Shown here: positions 37,626 through 46,676 of the stretch, piece after piece
How positions within the stretch are numbered: position 1 is the first letter of the stretch
Layout: the number at the start of each line of letters is the position of its first letter
Origin: Candidatus Caenarcanales bacterium
Lineage (GTDB): Bacteria > Cyanobacteriota > Vampirovibrionia > LMEP-6097
DNA: 64,000 bases
Assembly: GCA_022447685.1 (NCBI GenBank)
Contig: JAKVAO010000002.1
Location: 1 to 64,000 of the forward strand
Direction: 5' to 3'
Made by a program: the position numbers and the translations under genes
Notes under the pieces: generated by a model
What the model was told of the DNA's origin: nothing
What the model saw: only the letters and a program-made list of their open reading frames with translations
Databases searched by the model: none

Positions 37626-38900
37626 CTAATATTTACTATATAGAGCTTTTACCAAATTACATAAATCCAGAAAGAAACTCAGATGATTCTGAATACCATA
37701 ATAGTTAAAGTGATTAATTAATAGCCTATAACTATCATCTAGCCACTTTTCTTTATCCTTAGATGTCCTAGATAGCTTTAATAACTTCTCATTGATATCA
37801 ACAATTTTATTGTCTGGAATCTGAAGTTCTAGACTAGAATCTATATAGCTTGAACGCAAGCCAAATATTTTCATGCTCTCTTTAGACAGGTCTCTAAATT
37901 GAGTTTTACTAGTATTCAGCTTCAAGCCATATTGTTCTAACCGTGAACTAAATTCAGCTATTAATGCTTCACTTAGCTCAGGCTTCTCAATACCAAATAT
38001 GAAATTATCAGAGTATCTGATAACCCAAGTCTGGATTTTGCCGCTCGTGGTCTCTGAGTACCACGAATCAAACACTTTATTTAAGAAGATATTACTTATC
38101 ATGGCTCCAGTAGCTAAGCCCTGGAGGGTTGATTTTCTTCTTATTGGAAATCTTTTATTTAGAAGCTTTAAAAAAGATAGATCTTTAATTCTTTTTTTAA
38201 TCAGTCTTTTAACTGTTTTCATATCGATATTATCAAAACATTTATAAATATCTAACTGCAATAGATAAGGTTCTTGCTGAGTTTTAAGATTACTATCTAT
38301 AGCCTTGAATGCGCATTTACAAGAACGTCCAGGAATATAAGAATAGACAAAATCTTTAAAATTGGGAAGGAAAGCAACTTCAAGAATTATTGACATTAAT
38401 TTACTAACGACCTTGTCCTCAATTTCCTCTATATATACTTTTCTAGGCTTATTCTTTTTGTTAATAAACTTAGTTCTTAAGGGTTTAAATTCGTATCTTT
38501 GATTTTTCAATCTATCTAGTAAGTAAGAGAGATTACTTTCTAGGTGAATTTTATAAGCTTTTTTTGAATAATTGTCTTTAAGTAACTTAAAGCAAGCGAG
38601 TAAAACATCTTCATCAACTAAGGGCATTACATTATGAACAGAGGTATTTCTATTAAATCTCTTTTTAAGTTCTTCTATAAAAGGTTTTAATAACTCTGGG
38701 TATCTTCGCTTATTTTTATGATTATTCATTTCAACTGAAGCTGTTGTTTTTAAGCTATGCAAAAATTCACCTTCATTAATCGAGTCATTTAAAAATAGTT
38801 TTATGCTCTTATTCTTTACCGCCATTCTTTGGTTTCCTCTTATTCTTTTGGTCAATTCTGTTGAGCAATAGACAAAAGTCAGCAAGTTCTTGAAGTTCAC
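37626..38900 (-). CDS. Reverse transcriptase, group II-related, non-canonical active site
   Basis: 424 residues from the first ATG (38900), or 399 from ATG 38825, which has AGAGGA upstream and overlaps the preceding small ORF by 17 bases; the latter is preferred. RT motifs (424 numbering): a fingers region with KPRKVYIEEIEDKVV; motif A LLQLDIYKCFDNID (Asp217); QGLATGAMISN (260-270) instead of the group II QGxxxSP; YSDN (296-299) instead of YxDD; LKLNTSKTQ; and a C-terminal thumb/X-like segment with HFNYYG. No endonuclease domain. It lies in a defence island, so a defence RT or domesticated retroelement is likely. Confidence 0.9.
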   Translation of the reverse strand: MNFKNLLTFVYCSTELTKRIRGNQRMAVKNKSIKLFLNDSINEGEFLHSLKTTASVEMNNHKNKRRYPELLKPFIEELKKRFNRNTSVHNVMPLVDEDVLLACFKLLKDNYSKKAYKIHLESNLSYLLDRLKNQRYEFKPLRTKFINKKNKPRKVYIEEIEDKVVSKLMSIILEVAFLPNFKDFVYSYIPGRSCKCAFKAIDSNLKTQQEPYLLQLDIYKCFDNIDMKTVKRLIKKRIKDLSFLKLLNKRFPIRRKSTLQGLATGAMISNIFLNKVFDSWYSETTSGKIQTWVIRYSDNFIFGIEKPELSEALIAEFSSRLEQYGLKLNTSKTQFRDLSKESMKIFGLRSSYIDSSLELQIPDNKIVDINEKLLKLSRTSKDKEKWLDDSYRLLINHFNYYGIQNHLSFFLDLCNLVKALYSKY

Positions 38901-38976
38901 TTCTTGTGAATCTTGATTTTTTGCAAAACTCTCCCTTAGTTTCTGGATTAGCTCCAGAATCTTGATTAATACTCAA
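38809..38976 (-). CDS. Small protein overlapping the RT start
   Basis: 55 codons from TTG 38976 (GGGG 5-6 bases upstream) to TAA 38809. The product is charged and helical, with RSELQELADFCLLLNRIDQ and a Lys/Arg-rich tail KNKRKPKNGGKE. It begins 13 bases after the ribbon-helix-helix gene stops and ends 17 bases inside the RT frame that starts at 38825, a layout typical of coupled translation. The basic tail could bind RNA. No family known. Too short for standard gene calling. Confidence 0.55.
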   Translation of the reverse strand: MSINQDSGANPETKGEFCKKSRFTRSELQELADFCLLLNRIDQKNKRKPKNGGKE

Positions 38977-38989
38977 TTTGTCCCCTAAT

Positions 38990-39130
38990 TTACTTTTGTA
39001 TTGTTTCTAAACTTGTGTAGTGCTGCTTTATGATGAATCTAATCAATGCACTTTTTGATAAGTTGTAATGATCAACTAAAAAACAAAGTTGCTCATCAGC
39101 ATCTTTGTTTAAGTTAAAGCAATGTTTCAT
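38990..39130 (-). CDS. Ribbon-helix-helix-like small protein
   Basis: 46 codons from ATG 39130 with a strong GGGAGGGG site upstream. The product has one strand (CFNLNKDADEQL), a helix and a second helix with LSKSALIRFIIKQHY, the layout of CopG/Arc-type DNA-binding proteins. It is first in a minus-strand series (RHH, 55-residue protein, RT, structured RNA, 191-residue protein) and divergent from the serine recombinase, so it may repress its own promoter or both. Short but convincing because of the ribosome-binding site and fold pattern. Confidence 0.6.
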   Translation of the reverse strand: MKHCFNLNKDADEQLCFLVDHYNLSKSALIRFIIKQHYTSLETIQK

Positions 39131-39345
39131 TTTCTCGGCCCCTCCCTTTGAGACTTAATTTAGAATTATTGTTTTCAGAATAACATATCATAAAAAACTG
39201 TGAAACTCTTTTCTAGATTAGTTTTTGACAGTTCTGAAAAGCATTTTTGTTAATTTATCTTTTCTGAAAAATTGATTTGGGAAATAAGAAATTATTTGCA
39301 ACAAACTATTTCACATTTGTCAACATTTGGACTATCATTAAAATA

Positions 39346-40883
<1,538 letters not shown>

Positions 40884-41008
40884 GTGAGAGTTGATATTCA
40901 ATACCAGTGTTTACTAATGATTAAATCATAATTAATGACTAATCAAGTATAAAAATATAGCATAATCTTAATCTTCAAAAGGTATAATATTTATTAAAGG
41001 TTATTAAT

Positions 41009-41389
41009 ATGTCAAGCACACAAGAAAACTCTACAGAAATAGTTAAGTTAACTGATTCCGCGATTAAGCAAGCATATATGCTTTTGAGCAAAGAACACGC
41101 TGGAGATGAGAAATATGCATTGCGCTTCGCCGTGAAAGGTGGTGGATGTTCTGGTTTAAGTTATGACCTTCAATTTGACGAAGTCGGTGAGAAAGATTAT
41201 CGCCAATTTGCTGAAGTACCTGAGCAGGAAGAAATGATTTTACCTGTAATTGTTGATCCTAAAAGCGCTATTTACCTGAAAGGAATGGAAGTGCACTTCG
41301 ATGATGGTTTGATGGGGAAAGGATTTGTATTTAAGAACCCTAACGCTGATAACACTTGTGGTTGTGGTGAGAGTTTCTCTGTTTTTTAG
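41009..41389 (+). CDS. A-type Fe-S carrier (IscA/ErpA/HesB family)
   Basis: 126 residues. Delivers iron-sulphur clusters to apo-proteins. The three conserved cysteines are present: Cys47 in GGGCSGLSY and Cys117/Cys119 in NTCGCGES. A TATAAT box at 40983-40988 and AAAGG 8 bases before the ATG give a short leader of about 14 bases. Which member (IscA, ErpA, SufA) cannot be decided. A YgfZ-like gene, also tied to Fe-S proteins, lies 3.5 kb away. It overlaps the convergent helicase gene by 4 bases. Confidence 0.95.
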   Translation: MSSTQENSTEIVKLTDSAIKQAYMLLSKEHAGDEKYALRFAVKGGGCSGLSYDLQFDEVGEKDYRQFAEVPEQEEMILPVIVDPKSAIYLKGMEVHFDDGLMGKGFVFKNPNADNTCGCGESFSVF

Positions 41390-44300
41390 AATCTTGTTTT
41401 AGAACGAGTTTTTTTATTTTTAGCTAATTGGCTATCTGGCTTTGAGGATTTAGTCTGTAATTTCTGAATAGCTTTGTTAAGTTTGCTTTTAATTTTGTGA
41501 TAGCCCCCCCTTTCTATAGCCTGGTACCTATATTTTTCCTTATTATTATTAAATGATCTAATTGAATCTGGAATTCTATATATGCCATGATCATAATCAT
41601 TAACAAGTCTCAAATCTTTTTGGATACCATCATTAATTTTATTTTTTAGCATTTGCTCTAAAATAATTTCTAGATTTTGCCAGTAAAGTTTAACTCTCGT
41701 AGTCCTGAACTTTAACCTTTTCAAATCTTCCATGAAATCAGCATCCAAACCCTGTTTCTTTGCAATTTCAAGCGCTATATCTTTTAAACGAATATATTTT
41801 TCTTCATTAAATTTAGAAAAATCACCCAAATTATACTCTGTTAAAAACTTTCTATACTTTTCTCCATCTTGCCTAGAAACTACAGTCATAGACTTGAAAG
41901 CTTCTAAATCAGAATCTTTTTTCTTATCAATAAATAAGCTATCAATTTTCTCTATTTTCCCAGGACTAGTGATGATTTTAAATCGCTTATAATTAAGTTC
42001 TTCTCTAGGTTCAAGAAAATAATATTTATCATCAACTCTCCCCTGCACCTCCTTTGCAACAGTTAAGATTTCTTCATCCTCAAGACAAGACTTATCTTCA
42101 TCAGAATATGTAACTGATATATTAGTATCATCACTAACCCTATTAATATTTTCAATCTTACCCATTTGTTTTAGCGCCAACAAAACATAAGGCTTTGCTA
42201 TAGAGTATTTCTCAGTAAAATATTTCTGGAAATCACTTACAGTAATTTTCCTAGCCATGCTTCTGTATTGTTTTTTACGGATAAAATCTTGATTGAAGCT
42301 TTCTTCAGAGTCAACAATTTTATTTACATAATCAGACTCATGAAAATTTTTAGCTAATTGTTTCAGAACAGGGAACCATAATAAGTCACTATAGAACAGA
42401 GTCCCTGATTCATCTCGTTTGATTAATTGACTAGTAGGAACATTTAATTGTTTAGCTAGTTGTTCTGAGGATTTGTGGAGTATAGGCTTAAGATTGCGAG
42501 AATAATATTCTGATATCTTCAATTTGTCTTCTTTATTCAAATGTTTCATTTCGTCTAATAACGCTGTTTGAAAGAAGAGTTTAATCTCTTTAATAGTTCT
42601 ATAACTATAATTCTTACTAGGATCTAAAAGACTAAAGTCAACATACTGCGCTCGCATAATTTCAGAATCTTGCTCATAATCAAAATTTTCAAGTTCATTT
42701 AAGATACCACCCAAATCAACTCTACACCTTTGAGCATCACTAAGACCGGTAGCTTCAATAAACATTTCCATTGGGAAATTATTAAAGACTACTACTTCAG
42801 GTACTTTGTCCATATTTTCTAAATCCACACGAGTATTTCTCAGTTCTTGCATTGCTCTAGTATGACTAAGTGGACCATGCCCCAAGACTACATACTCTAG
42901 ATAAGGAAGATCAACACCTGTAGCAAGTTTTCTTAAATTAACTACATTTTGAAGAGCTCTTTTTTTATGTGCCTTCAATAATACATCTCGATTATATTCC
43001 TTATAAAGTCTTGAGTGGAAAAGATAAAAATCACCTTGATATTTTGAAGGTCCTTTTAGTTCAAGCTCAGGGTCACCATTTATACAATGTTTAACACCTT
43101 CTATAGAAGACTTTATAGGTTCTACCAGTCTTTTGGGGATCAAAACCCCTTTGTATGAATAATTTGCAGAATTAATTCCAAGATTTTCAAAATCCTGACA
43201 TAATTGATTCGCTTCCTCAACGTAATTCACAAAACTTAAACCTCTCAAATATTTCAAATGAGAATTGTTAATCTTGGCTGCAATTAACTTTGAAGCTGCT
43301 TTCCATTTATGCTGGGCATCAAAATCCTTAATTTCATAATTAATACGGTGAATTCGAAAAAGCATCTTAGCTTCAGCAGCTAAATCCTTAATTTCTTCTT
43401 CAGTCAAATTCTCAGTCTCTTCACGCACAGATAAAAATTCCGTCGTAGGCATATTGAATTCATTGCGAACCATCTTAGCTTCAGAGTCAAGCAACTCTGA
43501 TATTGGATTTGAAGTAAAAATTGATCTTAAATTCCCCTCAGCATCTGGTATCAAGTAAACTTCATCATGAATACTAGTGGGCACATAAGTAAAATTATTT
43601 GGAGTTACTGAAAAAGCCCATGGATAAATTCCCAATTCTGTAATTGAACGCTTCATAAAATCACGAACATTTTTTGACCATGACCCTTCTTTAATATTTA
43701 TACGCTTATTTCTATTATTGATTTGATGAACTTCATCTACAACCACGAGTGCAGTATTCTCTAAAAATTCATCGAAGTCCTTACTAGTAATTCCATGCAA
43801 ATTATCTACTGAACTAGGCAGCCACTCCCTTTCTCGTTTATCTTCACTACTCAATGAAGCCAGCTTTGCCAGTGAATTATTCACAGCAAAAATCATTCTT
43901 GTCCCTAAACCATATCTAATTTCTTTTATTTCACTATCACCATTCGTGAAATCCAAGCCGACATTATATTCATGTTTATTAGAGGATAAATGAGATATTT
44001 CTTCTTCTGGAATAAAATAATTAATTACCTTCAACAAATCTCTCATCAAATCTCGCTCACCAACACTTACAAGCGCATTAAATTCATCAGGCATAGCTGC
44101 CAAAAGCATTCCCATTAAAAAAGTTTTTCCAGAACCAACTGGAGCATTGATTACCTCTGCACGAATAAGAGCAGCTTCTTCTCTATCTTCATCAGTAACT
44201 AAGTCACCTGCAATTTCCTTATTAATATTTTCTTTTATCCTTTCAGTTGTTTTTATTAAATAAGAAATAAACTGCTTTGCTGCTTTACGCTCTAGATTAT

Positions 44301-44733
44301 ATTTATAAGGAAGTAAAGAACTTATATCCTTAAAATTCCCAAAAAATTCATTAACAAATAAAGCATATTTTTCGGCATTTTTCAATTTATCTCGATCTGT
44401 TTTCCCCTCTTGCTTTGCTTTAGACAATTGAGTTTCCAGCTTCTTTAAATCTTTTTTATAAACTTGATAAGCTTGATTTTTCGCATTCAAGAATTCTCTA
44501 CGTATCGCTTCATGAGTTTGATCAGCAAGTGATATATCGATATTTTTAGATAGTTCATAAATCAACTCTTTATCGAATTTAGTAATTTCTTTTCTATTAT
44601 GATTTTGATTAAAGCCTCTTCCTAGAATCGATTTTTGTTCAGATGAATATTTTTCTGGACTCCGAGCTAATAAATAACTCAAACCTATAAGATTTTTATC
44701 TACATTTAAAGCCTTAGCCAAAATCTCTCCCAC
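41386..44733 (-). CDS. Large helicase-like protein, unknown subfamily
   Basis: 1115 residues from GTG 44733. SF2-type features: Walker A APVGSGKT (197-204), DEVH (333-336) in VVVDEVHQINNRNKR, and around residues 595-640 a motif V/VI-like stretch (KLATGVDLPYLEYVV ... QELRNTRVD). The N-terminal 150 residues are helical and rich in Lys/Glu (coiled coil about 85-120). The last 400 residues are charged and unlike any domain I know, ending in a basic tail. There is no nuclease motif. It lies outside the island and stands alone. Confidence 0.85.
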   Translation of the reverse strand: MGEILAKALNVDKNLIGLSYLLARSPEKYSSEQKSILGRGFNQNHNRKEITKFDKELIYELSKNIDISLADQTHEAIRREFLNAKNQAYQVYKKDLKKLETQLSKAKQEGKTDRDKLKNAEKYALFVNEFFGNFKDISSLLPYKYNLERKAAKQFISYLIKTTERIKENINKEIAGDLVTDEDREEAALIRAEVINAPVGSGKTFLMGMLLAAMPDEFNALVSVGERDLMRDLLKVINYFIPEEEISHLSSNKHEYNVGLDFTNGDSEIKEIRYGLGTRMIFAVNNSLAKLASLSSEDKREREWLPSSVDNLHGITSKDFDEFLENTALVVVDEVHQINNRNKRINIKEGSWSKNVRDFMKRSITELGIYPWAFSVTPNNFTYVPTSIHDEVYLIPDAEGNLRSIFTSNPISELLDSEAKMVRNEFNMPTTEFLSVREETENLTEEEIKDLAAEAKMLFRIHRINYEIKDFDAQHKWKAASKLIAAKINNSHLKYLRGLSFVNYVEEANQLCQDFENLGINSANYSYKGVLIPKRLVEPIKSSIEGVKHCINGDPELELKGPSKYQGDFYLFHSRLYKEYNRDVLLKAHKKRALQNVVNLRKLATGVDLPYLEYVVLGHGPLSHTRAMQELRNTRVDLENMDKVPEVVVFNNFPMEMFIEATGLSDAQRCRVDLGGILNELENFDYEQDSEIMRAQYVDFSLLDPSKNYSYRTIKEIKLFFQTALLDEMKHLNKEDKLKISEYYSRNLKPILHKSSEQLAKQLNVPTSQLIKRDESGTLFYSDLLWFPVLKQLAKNFHESDYVNKIVDSEESFNQDFIRKKQYRSMARKITVSDFQKYFTEKYSIAKPYVLLALKQMGKIENINRVSDDTNISVTYSDEDKSCLEDEEILTVAKEVQGRVDDKYYFLEPREELNYKRFKIITSPGKIEKIDSLFIDKKKDSDLEAFKSMTVVSRQDGEKYRKFLTEYNLGDFSKFNEEKYIRLKDIALEIAKKQGLDADFMEDLKRLKFRTTRVKLYWQNLEIILEQMLKNKINDGIQKDLRLVNDYDHGIYRIPDSIRSFNNNKEKYRYQAIERGGYHKIKSKLNKAIQKLQTKSSKPDSQLAKNKKTRSKTRF

Positions 44734-44855
44734 ACATGAGTTAAACTAAATATTTACGAATTGAAAAATATCTGATTATTTTAACTCAAAGTGAGCACTA
44801 AATTCATTAACACATTATTTTCATCAAGCAAACAAAAATAGTAAAATTACTAGTA

Positions 44856-45665
44856 ATGCTAAATATTATTGAAATTTCAGGGACAGACGCTAAGACATTT
44901 ATCAATGCTCAATCCACAATCAAAGTCTCTACAGGAAACAATTACTGCGCTTTCCTAAGCCCAAAATCAGAAATTAAAGCTTTAACTTATTTAATAAAGG
45001 CTGATGATTCTAAAATATTTTTAATTTTAAAAGACGAAGCCACAACTGAAAAACTAAAATCTCATTTAGAGAAATTTATAATTCTTGAAGATGTCGAGCT
45101 AAACTTAGTTTCTGAAACTAATTTTACCGAGCAAGATCCAGAACTCTCAAAACAAATTCCTGAAGATTTGAACTTTGAAGATTATTCAGAAACTGATTCT
45201 CTCGTTAAACTGCACCAAAACGGTATGCACAAGATTTTCGATAAATATTTTCCAGAGGAGAAAGGCTGTTTCCCTGGACAGGAAGTCTTATCTAAGTATA
45301 TAAATATCGGTTTAAAGAAGCGCGCGGAGCGCGCCCAAGAATACACAGAAGAAGCGCGTGATATTTTCACTCAAGCTGAAGATAAGTCAGAGTGGGTTAA
45401 AGCGAAAGAACTTTTAAATAAAGCTATTTCAGAAGATCCCAAAAATGAAGAAGCTTATGAAACCCTAGGTGTGATTCTAGGTCGTGAAGAGAATTACAAA
45501 GAAGCGATAGAGGTTATGAAAAAATTAGATGGGGTTAACCCGACTTCAATTATGGCAAAAACTAATCTTTCTATTTTCTACATGCGTCTTGGAGACAAGG
45601 AAACAGCTGAAGAATACAAGGCTAAAGCTACTGTGGCTCAGTTTGATGAAGCTTTGAAAAAGTAA
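44856..45665 (+). CDS. YgfZ-like folate-binding domain fused to TPR repeats
   Basis: 269 residues. Residues about 1-150 resemble a shortened YgfZ/GcvT-like protein: the N-terminal ISGTDAKTFINAQST block and the diagnostic KGCFPGQE (136-143, Cys138) are present, but the protein is truncated relative to bacterial YgfZ (about 320 residues). From about 163 the sequence becomes tetratricopeptide repeats (EEARDIFTQAED, AKELLNKAISEDPKNEEAYETLG, AIEVMKKL, AKTNLSIFYMRLGD). YgfZ proteins support folate-dependent Fe-S enzymes; the TPR part suggests a protein partner. A TAAAAT box ends 8 bases before the ATG, suggesting a leaderless start. Confidence 0.75.
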   Translation: MLNIIEISGTDAKTFINAQSTIKVSTGNNYCAFLSPKSEIKALTYLIKADDSKIFLILKDEATTEKLKSHLEKFIILEDVELNLVSETNFTEQDPELSKQIPEDLNFEDYSETDSLVKLHQNGMHKIFDKYFPEEKGCFPGQEVLSKYINIGLKKRAERAQEYTEEARDIFTQAEDKSEWVKAKELLNKAISEDPKNEEAYETLGVILGREENYKEAIEVMKKLDGVNPTSIMAKTNLSIFYMRLGDKETAEEYKAKATVAQFDEALKK

Positions 45666-45770
45666 CTCTAAATAAGTTCACAAAACAAAATCATCTCACC
45701 CGTATATGGTATAAATATTTGAACAAATTTCGCAAGAAAATTTAAATTATATTGAGGAGGAGATGAAATT

Positions 45771-46391
45771 ATGAGTTCAGGTATTCCTGCTTACAGACTC
45801 AAAGTAAATCAAGTTATTAATTTATACGACAAAGCTATTAATGCATTAACTAAGGAAACAAGTAAAGAAAAAATCAAAGCTAAAATTCTAGATCTATTTC
45901 AACCTGATATTGATCAATCAACTTTCACTATCAAATCTCAAGACCTTATTAAAGGTATCACAGAGTTTTTAGATAAATATATTAAGCAAGAAATTTTTAA
46001 ACCCAATGATTTACTAAGCCGTGTTCTGAAAAATTTTGATCAAAAGATCACCCCTAATAATATCTTCGGTAGTTCTACACTTGCAGTAAGTCTTGATACT
46101 GCTATTGAATGGAAATTACTGGAACATGTCGATATTAAAGAAACTGATAATGGTGGACTTAAAATCATTTTCCCACCTGAAATGAAAAACTTGAAATCTA
46201 TAACTTTAAAAAAAGTAGATGATGAGAATAGATCATACTTTATAGAATTTCATAACTCTGATTATGTTCGGGAAGTCCAAATCCAAGGTCAAGCAGATGA
46301 CAGTGGATATCAATCATTTGATAATTCTTTGGACAAAATCCAAAGTAAGTTAAATATCTCAAAATTGTATAAAAGCTGGATAGTTAAATAG
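45771..46391 (+). CDS. Unknown cytoplasmic protein
   Basis: 206 residues with no signal peptide, no membrane segment and no family match that I recognise. It is a mixture of helical (residues 1-100, Lys/Leu/Ile-rich) and beta (100-190) character. A strong GAGGAGG site is present upstream, so translation should be efficient. It stands alone between the YgfZ-TPR gene and the korAB leader. Confidence 0.7.
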   Translation: MSSGIPAYRLKVNQVINLYDKAINALTKETSKEKIKAKILDLFQPDIDQSTFTIKSQDLIKGITEFLDKYIKQEIFKPNDLLSRVLKNFDQKITPNNIFGSSTLAVSLDTAIEWKLLEHVDIKETDNGGLKIIFPPEMKNLKSITLKKVDDENRSYFIEFHNSDYVREVQIQGQADDSGYQSFDNSLDKIQSKLNISKLYKSWIVK

Positions 46392-46668
46392 AATTTAGAG
46401 TGATAACTAACCTTAAATCAAATCTTAATCTAGCAAAACACCCCTCAGAAATGCTAAATTGTTAAAGGTTGTAGTGTGCTGGGGTTGCCCTTGCAATTTT
46501 TAGTGCATTAAATTAGGTTAAGCCCTTCAGGTAGCCCAAATTCAAGGCTGAAGAGGAAGAAGAACCGCAGTGTAATGGAATTACATGAGGATTCTGATGA
46601 CGATGAAAACGCAGAAGTTGAGTTATCTGAAAGGCTTAAAAGGAAAAAGCGGAACAAAGTAAATTATT
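46392..46668 (+). promoter_or_regulatory. Long leader of korAB
   Basis: 277 bases. Possible pairings include AACCTT near 46408 with AAGGTT near 46465, enclosing TAGCA/TGCTA, and an ACCCC...GGGGT pairing. The second half has an open frame running into korA. No known riboswitch consensus is recognised. Structure is by eye only. Confidence 0.4.
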
Positions 46669-46676
46669 ATGAGTGA
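46575..46676 (+). CDS. Possible small upstream ORF overlapping korA
   Basis: 33 codons from ATG 46575 to TGA 46676, product highly charged (HEDSDDDENAEVELSERL, then KRKKRNKV). The frame is open further up to 46512 but has no standard start there. It overlaps the korA start as ATGAGTGA, a common coupling arrangement. There is no good ribosome-binding site, so it may be a leader peptide or accidental. Confidence 0.35.
   Translation: MELHEDSDDDENAEVELSERLKRKKRNKVNYYE

Noticed and set aside
37626..38900. Diversity-generating retroelement
   Set aside because: The RT lacks the DGR (I/V/L)GxxxSQ signature and I see no template/variable repeat pair with adenine-specific differences nearby.
39277..39345. 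TTG 39277 as start of the serine recombinase
   Set aside because: The extra 23 residues do not resemble the resolvase N-terminus, which begins right after ATG 39346.
46392..46668. SRP RNA, 6S RNA, tmRNA or RNase P RNA
   Set aside because: None of the conserved sequence blocks of these RNAs could be found in the leader.
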